From positions 62,001-126,000 of the forward strand of contig JAQFVV010006626.1 of NCBI GenBank assembly GCA_028023455.1: a DNA stretch of 64,000 nucleotides. Reading direction: 5' to 3'. This document shows, piece after piece, positions 12,400 through 26,400 of the stretch. Both the position numbers and the translations under genes were made by a program. Source of the stretch: Epiperipatus broadwayi (lineage: Eukaryota > Onychophora > Udeonychophora > Euonychophora > Peripatidae). The notes under the pieces are model-generated. The model made no database searches. It saw only the letters and a list, made by a program, of their open reading frames with translations, and was not told the origin of the DNA. Position 1 is the first letter of the stretch; each line of letters opens with the position of its first letter.

Positions 12400-13685
12400 A
12401 TTAATTCTATACTTTAACATAGTTGTTATTATAATAGGGGGAGGGGTAATAGATAATGAAATTAATAATTGATTTAGTTTGATTATTATGCCATTCATTA
12501 TTTTAAAAGTTATGTTTTTATCAAATATTGTTAGATAATGAAAGTAAATAGATATGATTAATGAGTTAAAGAAATATATCATAAAAGTAATGAACAATAT
12601 ATATGTTATGAAGAGGGGATGGGTCTGTGCTTAAATATACAATATTGAAAAGGAGAAACAATGATAGTTTTAATTTGATCTTATGTTTTAAGATGGGCAA
12701 GTTAATATAATTATACAGAATTATAAGGAATTTTATTTTGTAATTTTGTATAAGTAAATAGTTATTAGAAAGATAGTAAACAAACATATATTAGAAATAT
12801 GAATGTAATAATTAAGTTGTTAACTAAAACAAAGGTAAGTATTGTATTTAAGATACACAAAAGGTTGTCTATTAACATTTAGCTGAATCTCATAATATGT
12901 AGATGGAAATTATTGCAGGAAAATATAAGGGTTCAGATGTAATAGTACACAATATACAATACTTATTGGTTGTATTTTAGAATATAGGTTGAGAATAAAA
13001 CCAAAGGAAAATGGAATTTGAGATCAAAAAACTAATTGATAATTTTATAATTACTATAGTAATATTTTCTTAGAAAAAATTAAATAAATAAATAAAGATC
13101 AAAAGGTGAATATCGTGGAATCTAAAGTAAACCAAAAGTGACATTTCATTGTATTATAATAAAATTATTGTATTGAAGAAAGAATATAATAATTAATATT
13201 TTTATTTTGTCTTTATAATTTAAAGCCTAACTTATAATGGTTGATAATTGTAAAAAGAAGGGGAAGAATGATGATCTAAGGGATATAAAATAAAGAAAAA
13301 GAAAAATATGTAAAGGCAAATATCACAACAGCACCATATTATATGAAAAGGTATAACTTTTTGTTTTATTGTAAATATCCAAAAAAAACAAAAAAAAAGA
13401 ATAGAAATTTTTTTAATTGTTGGTAGTGTTATTATATTATATTATATTGGTATACAACTTTATTACTATTGTTATTTTACATTACTTGTTAGTTAAAATG
13501 TTTATTATAATATCTTGTAAATAATATAATTAAAGTTGTTGTTTTGAAAGTTAACTTGAGTATTAAAACATGTGTTTCTTTTCTTAGAGTTATTGTCAAT
13601 ACATCACATGAACCCAAAGTGTACAGTTTGAGATTGAAATAGGAAATTAATCCAGTTTAGAACAATATAACAGTCAATGGTACTT
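12400..13685. other. AT-rich DNA
   Basis: No feature was recognised. Purine-rich, low-complexity stretches occur at 13240-13420. Confidence 0.45.
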
Positions 13686-13687
13686 GT

Positions 13688-13897
13688 TGGTTAGCTGGAA
13701 TATGTCACTAGGTGGCACTGCAGTGCTCATCAAGAATCATACAAGTGATAAATTTCTAGCAAAGAAATAACTGAAATCACTGTAAAATTAAAATGCTTAA
13801 GGCAATATGAAGAAACCTCTGAAATCACTCTAAAATAAAATTTCTTAATAGATACTACAGTGTCACCTAACGGTATGGTCCAGCTAATGGACAATTA
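13688..13897. repeat. Small inverted repeat
   Basis: The segment at about 13690-13730 (GTTAGCTGGA, TAGGTGGCACTGCAGTG) matches the reverse complement of about 13858-13897 (CAGTGTCACCTAACGG, TCCAGCTAAT). About 125 bp separates the arms. The TAGGTGGCACT block resembles the ends of the foldback family, so it may be a distant relative. Confidence 0.45.
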
Positions 13898-13899
13898 CC

Positions 13900-15551
13900 C
13901 AGGCAACTAAACACATGTTTTTTAAAAGATATTTTAACTTACTGTAAGCTGCCTTGATCCCATAAGTCATTGATGGTATTGAAAATTATCAAAGTATGCT
14001 TATCTATAAGGAATTAAATTATGAATTAATCATTATTAAAAGTATCAAATCTAATTTCTATTTAGATAACAATATTAGTTTAAGAGTAAATATTAGGGAA
14101 CATAAATATAAAATAGTAGTACAATTTTGATTATAGACTCAGGTTGTAAGCCTTTTCTTAATTAATACACTACCTATAGAGTTTAGTAAAATCCCTCTTG
14201 ATATTTTATAGGTGGATTAAATAACTAATTAAAAATCAATGATTATACTGAGATCTCTTTAGTATAAAATTATTATTATGATTATTGCTAATTATAATCC
14301 TATAGAATTAATAATAATAACATTCAATATACAATAACATGCTAGTATAATTTCTTCATCCATTAATTGAAAGTCAATAATTATATATGTTTTATTATAT
14401 TCATTTAATCATTATTGTTAGTCATGAGAGTATGTAGATACTGAATAAGGAGGAGTGTCTAGGTATTCTCATGCCATTGGATAAATACTTTAGTATTTAT
14501 TTAATGATAAAGAGTATGCAATCTTGTTGATAGGATAGTAGAGTCTCACAATTGTTAATATTGACCAAAGATAATTGAAAAAATGGTAAGAGTCATAAAT
14601 AATACATAGATAAAGTAATAGGATAGCCTAATGTAGTGACTTGGCATATCTGTTACGGATCAACCTCCCTATTGACAGGGCACAATATATATATATATAT
14701 ATATTTCTATTTTTATTGATATATATATATATATATATTTCTATTTTTATTGGTCACTGTCTATTAACACATGTCTATAACTTTTTTATAATAAAATATA
14801 GCAGTTATTTTCATATATTGAAAAATATTTCAACTATATTATCTGTTAAAATATTATTAATTTATGAAATTAGACGTCGATGGAAAAGTTTATTATAATA
14901 AAAGAAAATAAGGAAAGTTATGAATCTTTATTTTCTTAAACTTATATATGTTTACTGAATCCTTTTATAGAATAACAAAAGATTGAATTTTGAGAGATTT
15001 CTTTTTCGAATGCAAATGCTATTTATAGTTTATTATTTTTATTGTCTCACTGCCTATTAACATCTGACTGTGATTATTGTATAATAAAATGTAACCAATA
15101 TTTTTATATACTTATAAACATTTCAAATATATAAAACATTGACCATATGAATATTGCGGTGAGATCAAGGTAAATCTTAGAACTAGAATGACCCAATATT
15201 CATTGATGTATAAAAAATGTAAGATAAAATCCAAAACTGTTTATTTATCAGTCTTTCATAATCACGAATAAAAACATGGACATAGATGTGATTTGAGTGT
15301 TGTTAAAATTATATGCAAAGAAAGAAACTGTCACAAACAAACAAAAAAAAAGTGTAGTTCATTACAAATTAATACATAATAAACGAAAACCTCAAATAGT
15401 TTTCAAATCATCAAAAAGTAATTATAATGTTCTCAGCAGACTAACCATGAATAAGATGTAAAAGCATTGATAGTATACTAGATACAATAAATTTTATTAA
15501 ATTTTATATTTAAATTTTATAGCATTTTTTATATTAGTAGTTATAATAACA

Positions 15552-15552
<1 letters not shown>
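13900..15552. other. AT-rich DNA with two related segments
   Basis: No gene was recognised. Segments at about 14752-14850 and 15042-15140 share a CACTGnCTATTAACA start and similar AT-rich continuations, suggesting an old tandem duplication about 290 bp apart. A doubled (TA)n plus TTTCTATTTTTATTG unit lies at 14686-14751. Confidence 0.4.

Positions 15553-15641
<89 letters not shown>
15553..15641. repeat. (TA)n microsatellite
   Basis: Pure TA repeat of about 44 units. Confidence 0.95.
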
Positions 15642-15643
<2 letters not shown>

Positions 15644-15817
15644 TGTAACAGGATGGGGTAGTAAGAAGTGGAAATAAAGAAAGATTGAACCTGGGATGAT
15701 GGCAAATCATCATCAACCCTAAGTCAATACAAAATGAAATACCAGTAATTTAATATATATATATATATATATAATAGCTGAAATACACAGACATATATAC
15801 CTGTGTCTATATATGCA

Positions 15818-15925
15818 ATAGACAGGGTATGAGCACAGACTTTCACATGACCCACCACTCTCCACACTATGAGATAGTGTGGAAAGTGGTGGGTCATGTG
15901 AAAGTCTGTGCTCATACCCTGTCTA

Positions 15926-15928
<3 letters not shown>
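15818..15928. repeat. 54-bp-stem hairpin between (TA)n tracts
   Basis: The segment 15818-15870 is the reverse complement of 15875-15928 with about one mismatch and a 4-nt centre (GAGA). It contains the module CTTTCACATGACCCACCACT also found in the 33.5 and 34.4 kb SINE-like units. TA tracts lie on both sides (15753-15772 and 15932-15988). Confidence 0.85.

Positions 15929-15931
<3 letters not shown>

Positions 15932-15988
<57 letters not shown>
15932..15988. repeat. (TA)n microsatellite
   Basis: Pure AT/TA repeat of about 28 units directly after the hairpin. Confidence 0.95.
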
Positions 15989-15991
<3 letters not shown>

Positions 15992-15999
15992 TATAAAAT

Positions 16000-17279
16000 A
16001 TTTAAGGGGAGCATTATATCAAGAGATCTCTGTGAGATCATTGAGAGATCAGCCAGCAACTAAAGGCATAAACAGCATTATAAAGTAAAAGTAAATAGTA
16101 ATACTCAAACCATTCATCTTTATGAATGATCAATAATATTAACTAAATCTGTACAATAAATCAACAGTCCATCTTATGGCTGGATTTCAACAATAAAAAA
16201 TATAAATCAACAGTCAATCTTGTGACTGGATTGGAAATGGGTCTTCTGTAGACCAGGCTAACTACTGAGCATTTGCCATCTTGGTCAATTATTTAACCAT
16301 TAATTTAAGCATAAACTAAGTGATAATTCATTAGAATACATAAACAGAAAATCTAAATAATAATGCTGGGACATTTAAAACATGCCGATCATCATCAATG
16401 CTCTGGCCACTTGTACTGACCAATTATAAACTTAATTCCTAATAAGGCTATACTAAAATAAAAAATAATGCATGGGCTTTAAAGAATATAATCTTATGTG
16501 CCAACCAGGATGATGATTGATCATCGCTGGATGCCCCAAAAGCACTAATATACATCCCTATTAATATATTCATCTCATGCACGAATCTAGCTCAGAGAAC
16601 ACAACCTCTATTACTGTATGTGACCAAGAGATGATGCAATACAATTTTAATAATTAAATACAAGTTTATTATTAACAAAAAAAGGAATTAAAGTGTTAAA
16701 GGATAAGGGTTCTGATTTTGAAAAGTATACAAAGTTATATACACAACTAAAGTTTTTACATTGATTTACAATATTTCTTAATAAATATTTATAAATGCAT
16801 ACATATATCCATACACAGATGTGCGTTTTATAATATACAATGAAAACATTTCAATTAACATAAAATAGTTATATAAAAATGATTAAATTTTACATATGTG
16901 TTATACGTTGGTATTATATTTTCATAATTAATTTCTTTGAAAAATACATAAACTTCATTTGTTAATTTGGACTAAGTTCTGATTAGTTTTCCACCCTTTA
17001 AAAAAAAACCAATTTTTTTTATCAAGTTAGTCAGATAAAAGTTATTTAAATTCACAATCTCTCTTTTTATTTTTCATAGTCTAAAACACAATGGTCAATG
17101 AATTATTTTTGATTCTTAATTTTAATTCAAGCAAAATTACTTTATATTCTTTTAAATATAGATTTTTAACCAACTTAAAAATAATATTGTTTTATATATG
17201 TCTATTCTAAAATGAATTATTTTAAAATAACTCATCAGCTATATATATATTTATCTGTGCTTTTCTGCAAATATATGAT
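16000..17279. other. AT-rich DNA with a short direct repeat
   Basis: No gene was recognised. An AATCAACAGTC(C/A)ATCTT block plus a G(A/G)CTGGATT block occurs twice (about 16158-16190 and 16204-16236). Confidence 0.4.
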
Positions 17280-17760
17280 GCAGCAGACATGTAATTAATT
17301 CTTCAGCAGGCTGGAGTTCCCTGGGCAAGCTGGAAGATTTTCCTAGGTGAGTTTGGTGGTTTATCATTGGGATAGTCCAGGTAAGGGTTGTTCTGCAGTT
17401 GGTTTCTCTAAGACTAGCATTTAGTAAACTTCAGGGCAGCAAGCTATTTTGTCCTCATTTTTTTCAGGCTATTGATTCAAAAGTGACCCAGCTTCAAGTG
17501 AAATAGTAGCAGCTCCTGGATCTACTCTCATGCCTTCATCAACATCAGTTCATGGTAGCTATCAGCCAACAACAAACTGCAGCTATCTATTTTGGTCAGA
17601 TAATTGCTGCCACTTATTCAAAATTTTTAGTAGCCAAACTGTTCTGTTCAGCCCTTACAAAAACTACAATACACACTGTTCTCTTCAAAAATCACTATCC
17701 AGACTGTGGCTGATATTTTTATCAGGCCTCTTATAAAATCATCTGAGGTGATAACAACAT
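17280..17760. other. Less AT-rich segment, unidentified
   Basis: This stretch is clearly richer in G+C than its flanks. It has a 68-codon open stretch on the plus strand (17530-17736) whose product I do not recognise. It could be an untranslated region, an old repeat or an exon. No repeat copy is visible elsewhere in the window. Confidence 0.3.
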
Positions 17761-17916
17761 TTGGTTGAAAACACAGTTTATTTTTATCTCTTTAATCCCT
17801 TTTGAAAACAGGCTTGAAATTTTATCAAGGTGTGATATTTATGTTTTCTCTTAGATAATAGAAATTTACAAATTAAAAAATTTCAAAAATACCATAGTTG
17901 TTTTTAAATTTCAAAA

Positions 17917-17943
17917 TCATCATCATCATCATCATCATCATAA

Positions 17944-17978
<35 letters not shown>

Positions 17979-18038
17979 ATAATAATAATAATAATAATAA
18001 TAATTATAATAATAATAATAATAATGATGATGATGATG

Positions 18039-18132
<94 letters not shown>
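17917..18132. repeat. Compound (ATC)n/(TAG)n/(TAA)n microsatellite
   Basis: Ordered blocks of ATC, TAG, TAA, then a short TGA block and TAA again. Open frames through it are repeat artefacts (poly-Ile, poly-Val). Confidence 0.95.
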
Positions 18133-18451
<319 letters not shown>

Positions 18452-18459
18452 TATTTATT

Positions 18460-19818
18460 CAGAGCTTTTTAAAGTTTAATTTATAAAACAATTTTTATTT
18501 TAAATCAGAGTTATTATTTATTTATATATATATTTTATTTCAATGAATGTAGAAAATATCTACTATAATTTTTGTCTGTGTTTGTTTCTAGTTTTCCTTT
18601 CAACTTTATATATATATATTTATGCGTGCACACTATATTATTGTATGTTATGTAACCCAGTTGGTTACAATGTATTGAAACCTAAATTGAATCTTCAGAT
18701 ATTGTTGTGAAAATCATAAAAGTTGGAAATAGCAAGTAAATACAAAACACACATGCATTGTACTTCCAGGTTAAAAAAAAAGAAAGTGTATTTACACTAT
18801 ATCTCTTTTACTTCAACTTGCAATTTTTATAAACTCTAATAAAATCATAAATTTTCAATAAACTAAGTTCTCTGTATTTTATAATAATAAATTGTATACT
18901 CTTATTCTTGTTTTTTGTATAACAACAAACTCTTTACAACCATTGTTTTTTTTATTTCAAACTTTAACTAAGAATAATTTAATCTATGCATTAAAATATG
19001 GTAGGCAAAAATTAAATATGTTGAATAATAGTTTTATCCCAGGTTTAATCTAATAAATGCATACATATCGAATATTTATATGCATTCCAGAATATGATAG
19101 TGTAAAAAGGTTTTTATGTACATCACCTTATCCAATAATGCTTCATGTTTCAGATAGCATTACTATAATGATAATGTATTTAATCCAGCAGACTTTATAA
19201 GTAAAATTGTGTTTTAAATAGGATCTTTAATATCACAAATATAAATGAAGTGGTAATGTTTATTCAAGATTGATAAAGAGAAAAATATTGAAATTAACCA
19301 TTATTTTATTGCATGACATAAAAATCAATAACAAGAACAAATAATAACAATAATAAAAACTATATAACATATTTAATAAAATATTACTGTAGATTTCCTA
19401 AACTTATTTGAATTCAGGATCTGTCAAGTGTTATATCCTACTATGTTGTGGCACAATCACATTTATAGGAATCGTTTATATTAATTTTATATAATAACCC
19501 TCATTTAATATTGGACAATAAATATTATTATAATCATAAAACTTAAATGAATCATGAATCTTCTTAATTAGATTATTGTACTAACTAATTAATTATTTAT
19601 AGACCTCATTCACAAATAATTGAGAATTTTTTCCTTTTTTTAAAAAAACAAACAAGTATAAATCATTGTTTTGCAGACCTAAATGATAATTTATCACAAT
19701 GGGCTTATTTATTTTCACCTAAAATTTTTTTCTAGATTCAATTTTAAGCTTTAATATCAGGAAGATGCTACTTCATCAACCCAAAGTCCAATTAAATCAT
19801 TAGGATGCTTTAGTATAC
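18460..19818. other. AT-rich DNA
   Basis: No feature was recognised. Confidence 0.45.
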
Positions 19819-20528
19819 ACTAGATAACAATAAGCATTTATTTTTATAGCATCTGTATATAATTGTAATTACATTCATATTGGCCTTTCAAGCCAATTGT
19901 GCAAACACTTTACGAGTGTTAAATAATAAATGAATACCCTCTGACCAATACAAGATATAGAATTTATGCAGGAATAAAAAGAATCACGCCTTCTGTTCCA
20001 GTACTTCAGATTTGCTCATATATAAATATTTGAGTCGTAGGAATAAGAGGGATTCTTTTTATTCCTGCATAAATTCTATATCTTGTATTGGTCAGAGGGT
20101 ATTCACTTATTATTTAACACTCACAAAGTGTTTGCACAATTGGCATGAAAGGCCGATATAAATGTAATTACAATTATATACAGACGCTATAAAAATAAAT
20201 ACTTATTTATATATATGATTAAGTTTCAGTTGGAATGATGTTTAGTAAATTCTAGAAAATTTCATCAGCGTCATTCATTCAGACATTGTATATAGTAATT
20301 TAAAGTGACCATTCTATCGTCACGCCTTCTGTTCCAGTACTTCAGATTTGCTCATATATAAATATTTGAGTCATAGGAATAGGAAGGATTCTTTTGGGAT
20401 TCTTTTTATTCCTGCATAAATTCTATATTTTGTATTGGTCAGAGGGTATTCATTTATTATTTAACACTCGCAAAGCGTTTTCACAATTGGCTTGAAAGGC
20501 CTATATGAATGTAACTAGATAACAATAA
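19819..20528. mobile_element. Composite foldback insertion with perfect 15-bp TSD
   Basis: ACTAGATAACAATAA is present at 19819-19833 and 20514-20528. Between them a long inverted repeat runs from about 19834-19980 (left arm) to about 20056-20208 (right arm), with shared blocks CCAATTGTGCAAACACTTT, AATACCCTCTGACCAATAC and TTATGCAGGAATAAAAAGAA. A third, plus-oriented part follows (about 20320-20513) that repeats the central CACGCCTTCTGTTCCAG to ATATTTGAGTC segment and then the right arm. It has no coding capacity. A diverged relative sits at 18.13 kb. Confidence 0.8.
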
Positions 20529-20529
20529 A

Positions 20530-21490
20530 AATTAATTCTATAAGTATGAGTAATATATAAAATATTTCCTATAGACTTCATTTGAGGTAGTAAGAACTCA
20601 TAAAGATTATGATTATTTGGAACAACCCTATAATATACATTAACTAATTACTAACATTTGTACAAACCAATTCTCACATAAACTACATTCTATTTCATTT
20701 AACCTTAATACTAATCATAATGTCAAATAAAATATTACCTTTTACCTGAATATTGAAATATCTGAATAAATCTTTATTCATATTTGCAAAACATTATAAC
20801 ATGATTTGATTAATATGGTAGAAAGTAAAAATTATATCAAATAAGTCATCTGTTTTATGGAACTATTCATTTCACTTTTAAAATATTATCCATTTTGGAA
20901 CAGAAGAAAAAATATAAAATTATATTTAATATGATTATTAATCTATGATAATGCATTTTTAAACTTACTGATAACTTGATTGTTCATTATATCCTATATT
21001 TGTTTGACAGCTCTATAATTTATAAGCAGCATTTTAAAATTTATCTTGATAATCCTTTATCTTTTTAAATATTATTCACATATTTTGCATAGTTACTCTT
21101 TAAATGTAATTATTTTTATACTAAACAATTTTTGTAGTTTTGTCATAAGTTGCAGTCTTAATTCTTTTCACAAATTTTATTTTATTCAATAACTTTGATA
21201 TTCAGAAACTTTATTAAGTCAAAGTATAAGATTGATTTAAAGCAAAGTTCATTATCCATTAGCAAGAATAATCTTTCATTTTTAAAAATCAAATTCTTTC
21301 TGTAGTAGCAAGTTTGTATAAAGCATACGTGATTTTAAAAACACTGTTTTTTAAAATATGTTTTTTTATATAACTGAAAATGAGATCACATTAATTTTCT
21401 TGAGACATCAAATATGTTTTTGTATAGGAAAAAATCAATTATTTTTACAATAGCATATGGAAAATACATCCACCAACTTTTTTTTAAGTG
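20530..21490. other. AT-rich DNA
   Basis: No feature was recognised. Confidence 0.45.
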
Positions 21491-21580
21491 TCATAGCATC
21501 GGCCGGGACGTGAACCCGCAACCCGGGCAACTTCCTGCAAGTGCAAGGCAGTCGCGCTGACCTCTCGACCACCAATGCAA
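21491..21580 (-). repeat. tRNA-Gly-derived SINE (head)
   Basis: On the minus strand it reads GCATTGGTGGTCGAGAGG, GTCAGCGCGACTGCCTTGCA, a ~20-nt enlarged middle, then GGGTTCACGTCCCGGCCGATG and TATGACACTT, followed by an A-rich tail. The enlarged middle is shared in style with the 54.4 and 55.65 kb copies and marks a subfamily. Confidence 0.75.
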
Positions 21581-21599
21581 GACATTCACCAACCTTTTT

Positions 21600-24500
21600 T
21601 AAATTCAAAAAATACAATTCTTCCAAAATATATTAGCTACTAATCATTGTTATATAACTGAGGAAGAAATCCAGTGATTTGTTCATAATGAGACAGTGAT
21701 TCCACCAGTTAATTCGTTTATTTTATATTAGCATTTGACTAAAACAAATGAGATTTCTTGAAACAAAAAAAATATGAATTAAATCAATGGTTATTTTTGT
21801 TTATTTTAATGTGGTTCATCTCCCTGCTGGAATGATGATTAGAAGTCAGATGCCCAGCAAGACAACTGCCTAGTTAATACATCAGCTGTCTATCAGGTTG
21901 AAGAAAACAAAATAGCTATTTAAAAATTTAGGACTGGTTGAGATCCTACAAGAAATGAAAATTTTTGTAGACTGTCTGACTTTTTCCAAATTTTAATTTT
22001 ATTCTGATAATCATATGATGTCTGGGTGATATAATATTCTTCATCACGCACTGTAGTCTTTGGAATTTTCCAGGTAGGTTGTCATAGTTTCTTCGCTCAA
22101 AATACTAAAATTAAGATTTTGTAAACAAAAGTGATAAAAACAACTGTCACTTCTTGTTATCAAAACATAACTATTTTACAACGATTTTTATAACTGTAAA
22201 ATTTCAAATTTCTCAGATATTTATTCTAAACAACCTTTTAAATGGACTTTTAATAAATAATTTATTACTTAAATATATTTTTCAACAAACTAAAATCAAT
22301 TTTTAATCTAAATATTAAAATGTAAAATCTTCCAAACATACACACTTGTATACAACAGATAAAATGTAAAGAGTGTTGAGTTTACATATAATTAAATTAT
22401 TATATTTTATAATCCTATTATCTATTTCCATTTTTGAATTATTATTTTTATGTGAATAGCACTTCTTTTTATTTATATAATCATCAATTTTATTTATTAT
22501 TAAAAATAGCAATAAAACATACATATTTTCTTCACGCAAAAATTTATAAAAGTCTATTTAAAAATCAGGTTATAAAGCTATTTAAAAATACATTTATAAT
22601 TATTGTATTTCTTATAAATATTAATATAAGAGTCTATTGGAATATAATAATGATTGTATTTTATACTCTTTAACCAAATGAAAATGATAAAATGCAATTG
22701 CATAACTATAAAAACTACATTAATCAAATTAATCAAAACCAATAAATTATTTATAGTTTCAAAATCCTAAATAGTTAATTTATAATATAACTACAATGTT
22801 ACAATTAACATATATATATATATATATATTCTAACCTCTCCCCCCACCGCTCACGATCGATCGTCCGTCCTCTCCAAAATTTATATACTGTTTAAAATTT
22901 ACGGGTTCTAGCTCAGTCTAACAAATAAATAAATGAAATATCCAGCATTAATTAAAATGATTACTAGCTCTAATCTTTAAAATACAAATACGATTATATT
23001 TTTAAAATGAATTAACAAATATTTACTATTTTCATGAGACATGGAGTGACGACACGGGGAACGAGATAGACTACATTGAGATATTATCCACATGATACTA
23101 TCTCAATGGCATAAGAACACTATTCCCCCTTTTACTATAATAAATAACTAACTTATAGTATTCTTACGACTTTCTAAGCTCTTTCACTACGATTAAAATA
23201 ATAATCATCTATTATATTCTTCATAATAAGAATCTAGCTCAATTAAATAAAAATGAAGAAAATAAATAAAATAAATAAAATCTCAGGTTCATAACTTGTA
23301 TTCTAACTGATTTAAAATTACGGTAGCAAACTATGAAAAGGGAATTTTATGTCATAATTCACTACGCAGTAACTAACAATAATAAAATAATAATAATAAC
23401 AACAATAGTATAATATAATCTTATTACTTCCTAAATGAAATAATAAATAAGTACGTGGTAGTATTTTAATAATCTGACAACAGAATACGTGTGGCAACAT
23501 TAGCATATAATTTAATGTAATATTGTGGCAACTAACTTATGACCAATAAATGATATAATTATGATCTTTTAATTTCATAATATTAATAAATTCTCAAAAT
23601 GATTATAACACTTTTATGTTTACCTTTTTGTGCAAAAACTATATATCTGTTTCAATTATAAATGTATTGTGATATCATGCATCCATGTGGAGAAATAACA
23701 ATGAAGACACAAAGCTTTAAAATAAATTTACAACAAAGTTTATTAATAACATAAACAAATAACAATATTTTACATTATGTACATTGGATATCCTTACTCT
23801 CCTATCACAAAATTATTTTACTAGTTTATAAAATGAAAATCAAACTTCTATTTATTTTTCTAGTTAACTCTTATCTTTTAAATGCTTAAGAAAATACAGT
23901 ATTATTATTATTGGATTTCTTACCATGGTTAGCTTATTACAAAATGTATTTATTATATAATTATCATTAACACTTTGTATCCCTACTATTATTAAATTTA
24001 TATTTTTACAAAAATTTACATTCGTAGTAAACATTCTACAAAATAATAAAACTCTAATTTTATATTAGTTGTATGGAATCCTATAAATTCAAAGACATTC
24101 TTCTACATTTGGTATTAAGTTTTATAGTTTATTATCCGATGTTTATTAATCTCATATACTCATTCAAGCCTTACTTCGGATGATAATTACAATTATTAAC
24201 ATACCATACACACGTATATGTTTATTATACATTACTGAATTATTTTCTTAATAAATATGCAATATTTATTTTCTAAATATTATTTAAAAAAATTGAAATT
24301 TTATTATCATTTTTATAAAAAAACTTTGTTTTAGATTTCTCTTTTAAAATCTTATATTCGTTTCCGAATTAATTTATAACTGTATTATATGATTCTTTCT
24401 CTCTTTATGATATTTTGTACTTTCACTTTTAAAATTACACAATTCTAAACATTCCAGCAAATAAATTATTCTTACATAAATGATAACATCTCTGCAATTC

Positions 24501-25976
24501 TATTTTATTCATTATTTCTTTGAAAATATCTTTCTGACGATGCAGATTCACGAAAACAAGGATAGCGAAAATAGATGCATAGGATCAAAAAATATAACTA
24601 GAATATTATCCGTCATAAACCTTGACAATAATGGCACAGTGAATTTAAAGACACTATAGAGGAGTGACCTTTGTCTGTCTACCAACCTCTATTATAGGAG
24701 TGATGCTAAAGCTATTTCTTCAGCTTTATATAACATCAAAAAGTTTAAAGATACGCAAAAACACTGTCCAAAATATATGTGTTCAGTCATAGGGCATAGT
24801 TAACTATACTGAAATCACACAAACTAACTATGATCCAAATACTTTATTTTTCTTATTTCTTAACAAAAACATCATCTTGGTTTCCTCTACATTAGTACTA
24901 CCAAGTCACTATCCGATCTTATTTCTCATGATTTTTCTATACAGTACATCGACAAATTCCTATCTGCATTTCTAACAACAATAAAATTCATTTTATTTCA
25001 AAAACTATACCGCTGTTCTTTAAGAAAATCTTTTACTACTTTTCTCGTATATTTATCATATACAAACTATTTTAAAATATCTGAATACTTTATTATATGA
25101 AAGTTCAAAAGAATCACACAATTGTTCTGTTATATTATATTATTAATTATACTTTAAATAACTTATTGCATGCATATTTAAAATTACTCCTATCTCATAA
25201 TATGTTTAATGTTGTATAAAATGTGTACTTATAATTTAAACTTTCACACATCATTCTTAATCAATAGATGATCTAAAAAAAAATACATTATGCATTATGA
25301 ATAAATATCAAAATTACCAAAAAACGATCTTTATCTTCTCGATCGTATTCCGTAGGCTTCACCATCCCATTGATTCTTGTAGATATACGACTTCCATACA
25401 TACATTTTATTTTTAAAACAATATTTCTATCATTCTATTAAGCTATTATATTTAATTTTTTAATATTACTAAAATTTATGTTTATATGTTTTCCCTAATC
25501 TCACATAGCATTTTATATTTAAAATAAATTAGTAAAAAATATTTAAATTATATTTACGATACTTCTTCATCAAACTTTCTTGAACTGTTCATATTAAAGC
25601 TAAAAAAAAATATATTATTTCTTCTTCAGTCACTTAATGTTCTATTTTAAGTAAAACAATTATTACTCTGTTTAATAAATATTCATAGACAACAATCCTT
25701 GGTTTCCACAATATTGTATACAATTATTAATTCATGATATTCTCTTCTAATCTTGTCTGCTAGTATTTTCCCGCGCGACTTTTGCCCGATGCATCTTCTG
25801 GGTACTTTTATTCAAATATTCAATAATTTTTTCTGTTTTCCTGGATCCATTTTCATTAAGTAATTTAATTTTATATTTTTCAAATCAAGCATTTCCTCCA
25901 TTGAATACGTTATAATATTTTTAATTAGATAAAGTTTTCGGCTCCTTTTCTATAAACACATAATAGCACTTTCATA
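21600..25976. other. AT-rich DNA
   Basis: No gene was recognised. A (TA) tract at about 22811-22829 is followed by an unusual C-rich patch (22830-22875, with CCCCCC and an ATCGATCG palindrome). Otherwise it is low-complexity AT-rich sequence. Confidence 0.4.
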
Positions 25977-26400
25977 TTATTTTATAACTTTTTTCTTTCT
26001 TTGAAATTCTGGAACTATATTTTTTTTTATAATATCTCTTTTAATAGATAAACATTCTTTTTTCATTATATCTTTTACATAATTTTTCTTTATAATAAAA
26101 ACGCATATTAAATTTTTCCATAGAGAAGTATAACATAACTTCAAAGTAGCCTTATAAAATTGGCACGTCATAATTTTTTCTTGACGGCAAGTAACTTCTC
26201 TTTTAAGTTCTCATATAGCATCCCAATTATATTTCTCTGAGTTATAATACTAATAAGTTTCTGGTTGAGCATAAATAAAGCTGTATTAAGGCAATTTCCA
26301 ATTATTTTTCCTTTAGTAATATTTTTAGGTATTTTTCCTTGTACTTCCATTTTACTGTAGGCTTTTTGGTTAAACTTGAATAAAATTCCCTGGTAAGATA
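25977..26400 (-). other. Unrecognised minus-strand open stretch
   Basis: Two overlapping open stretches on the minus strand (26350-26168 and 26171-25977) are Lys/Ile-rich, as expected by chance in AT-rich DNA. The upstream one extends in frame to a CTTACCAG acceptor-like site at about 26390. I cannot assign a family; it may be noise or part of an exon. Confidence 0.15.
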
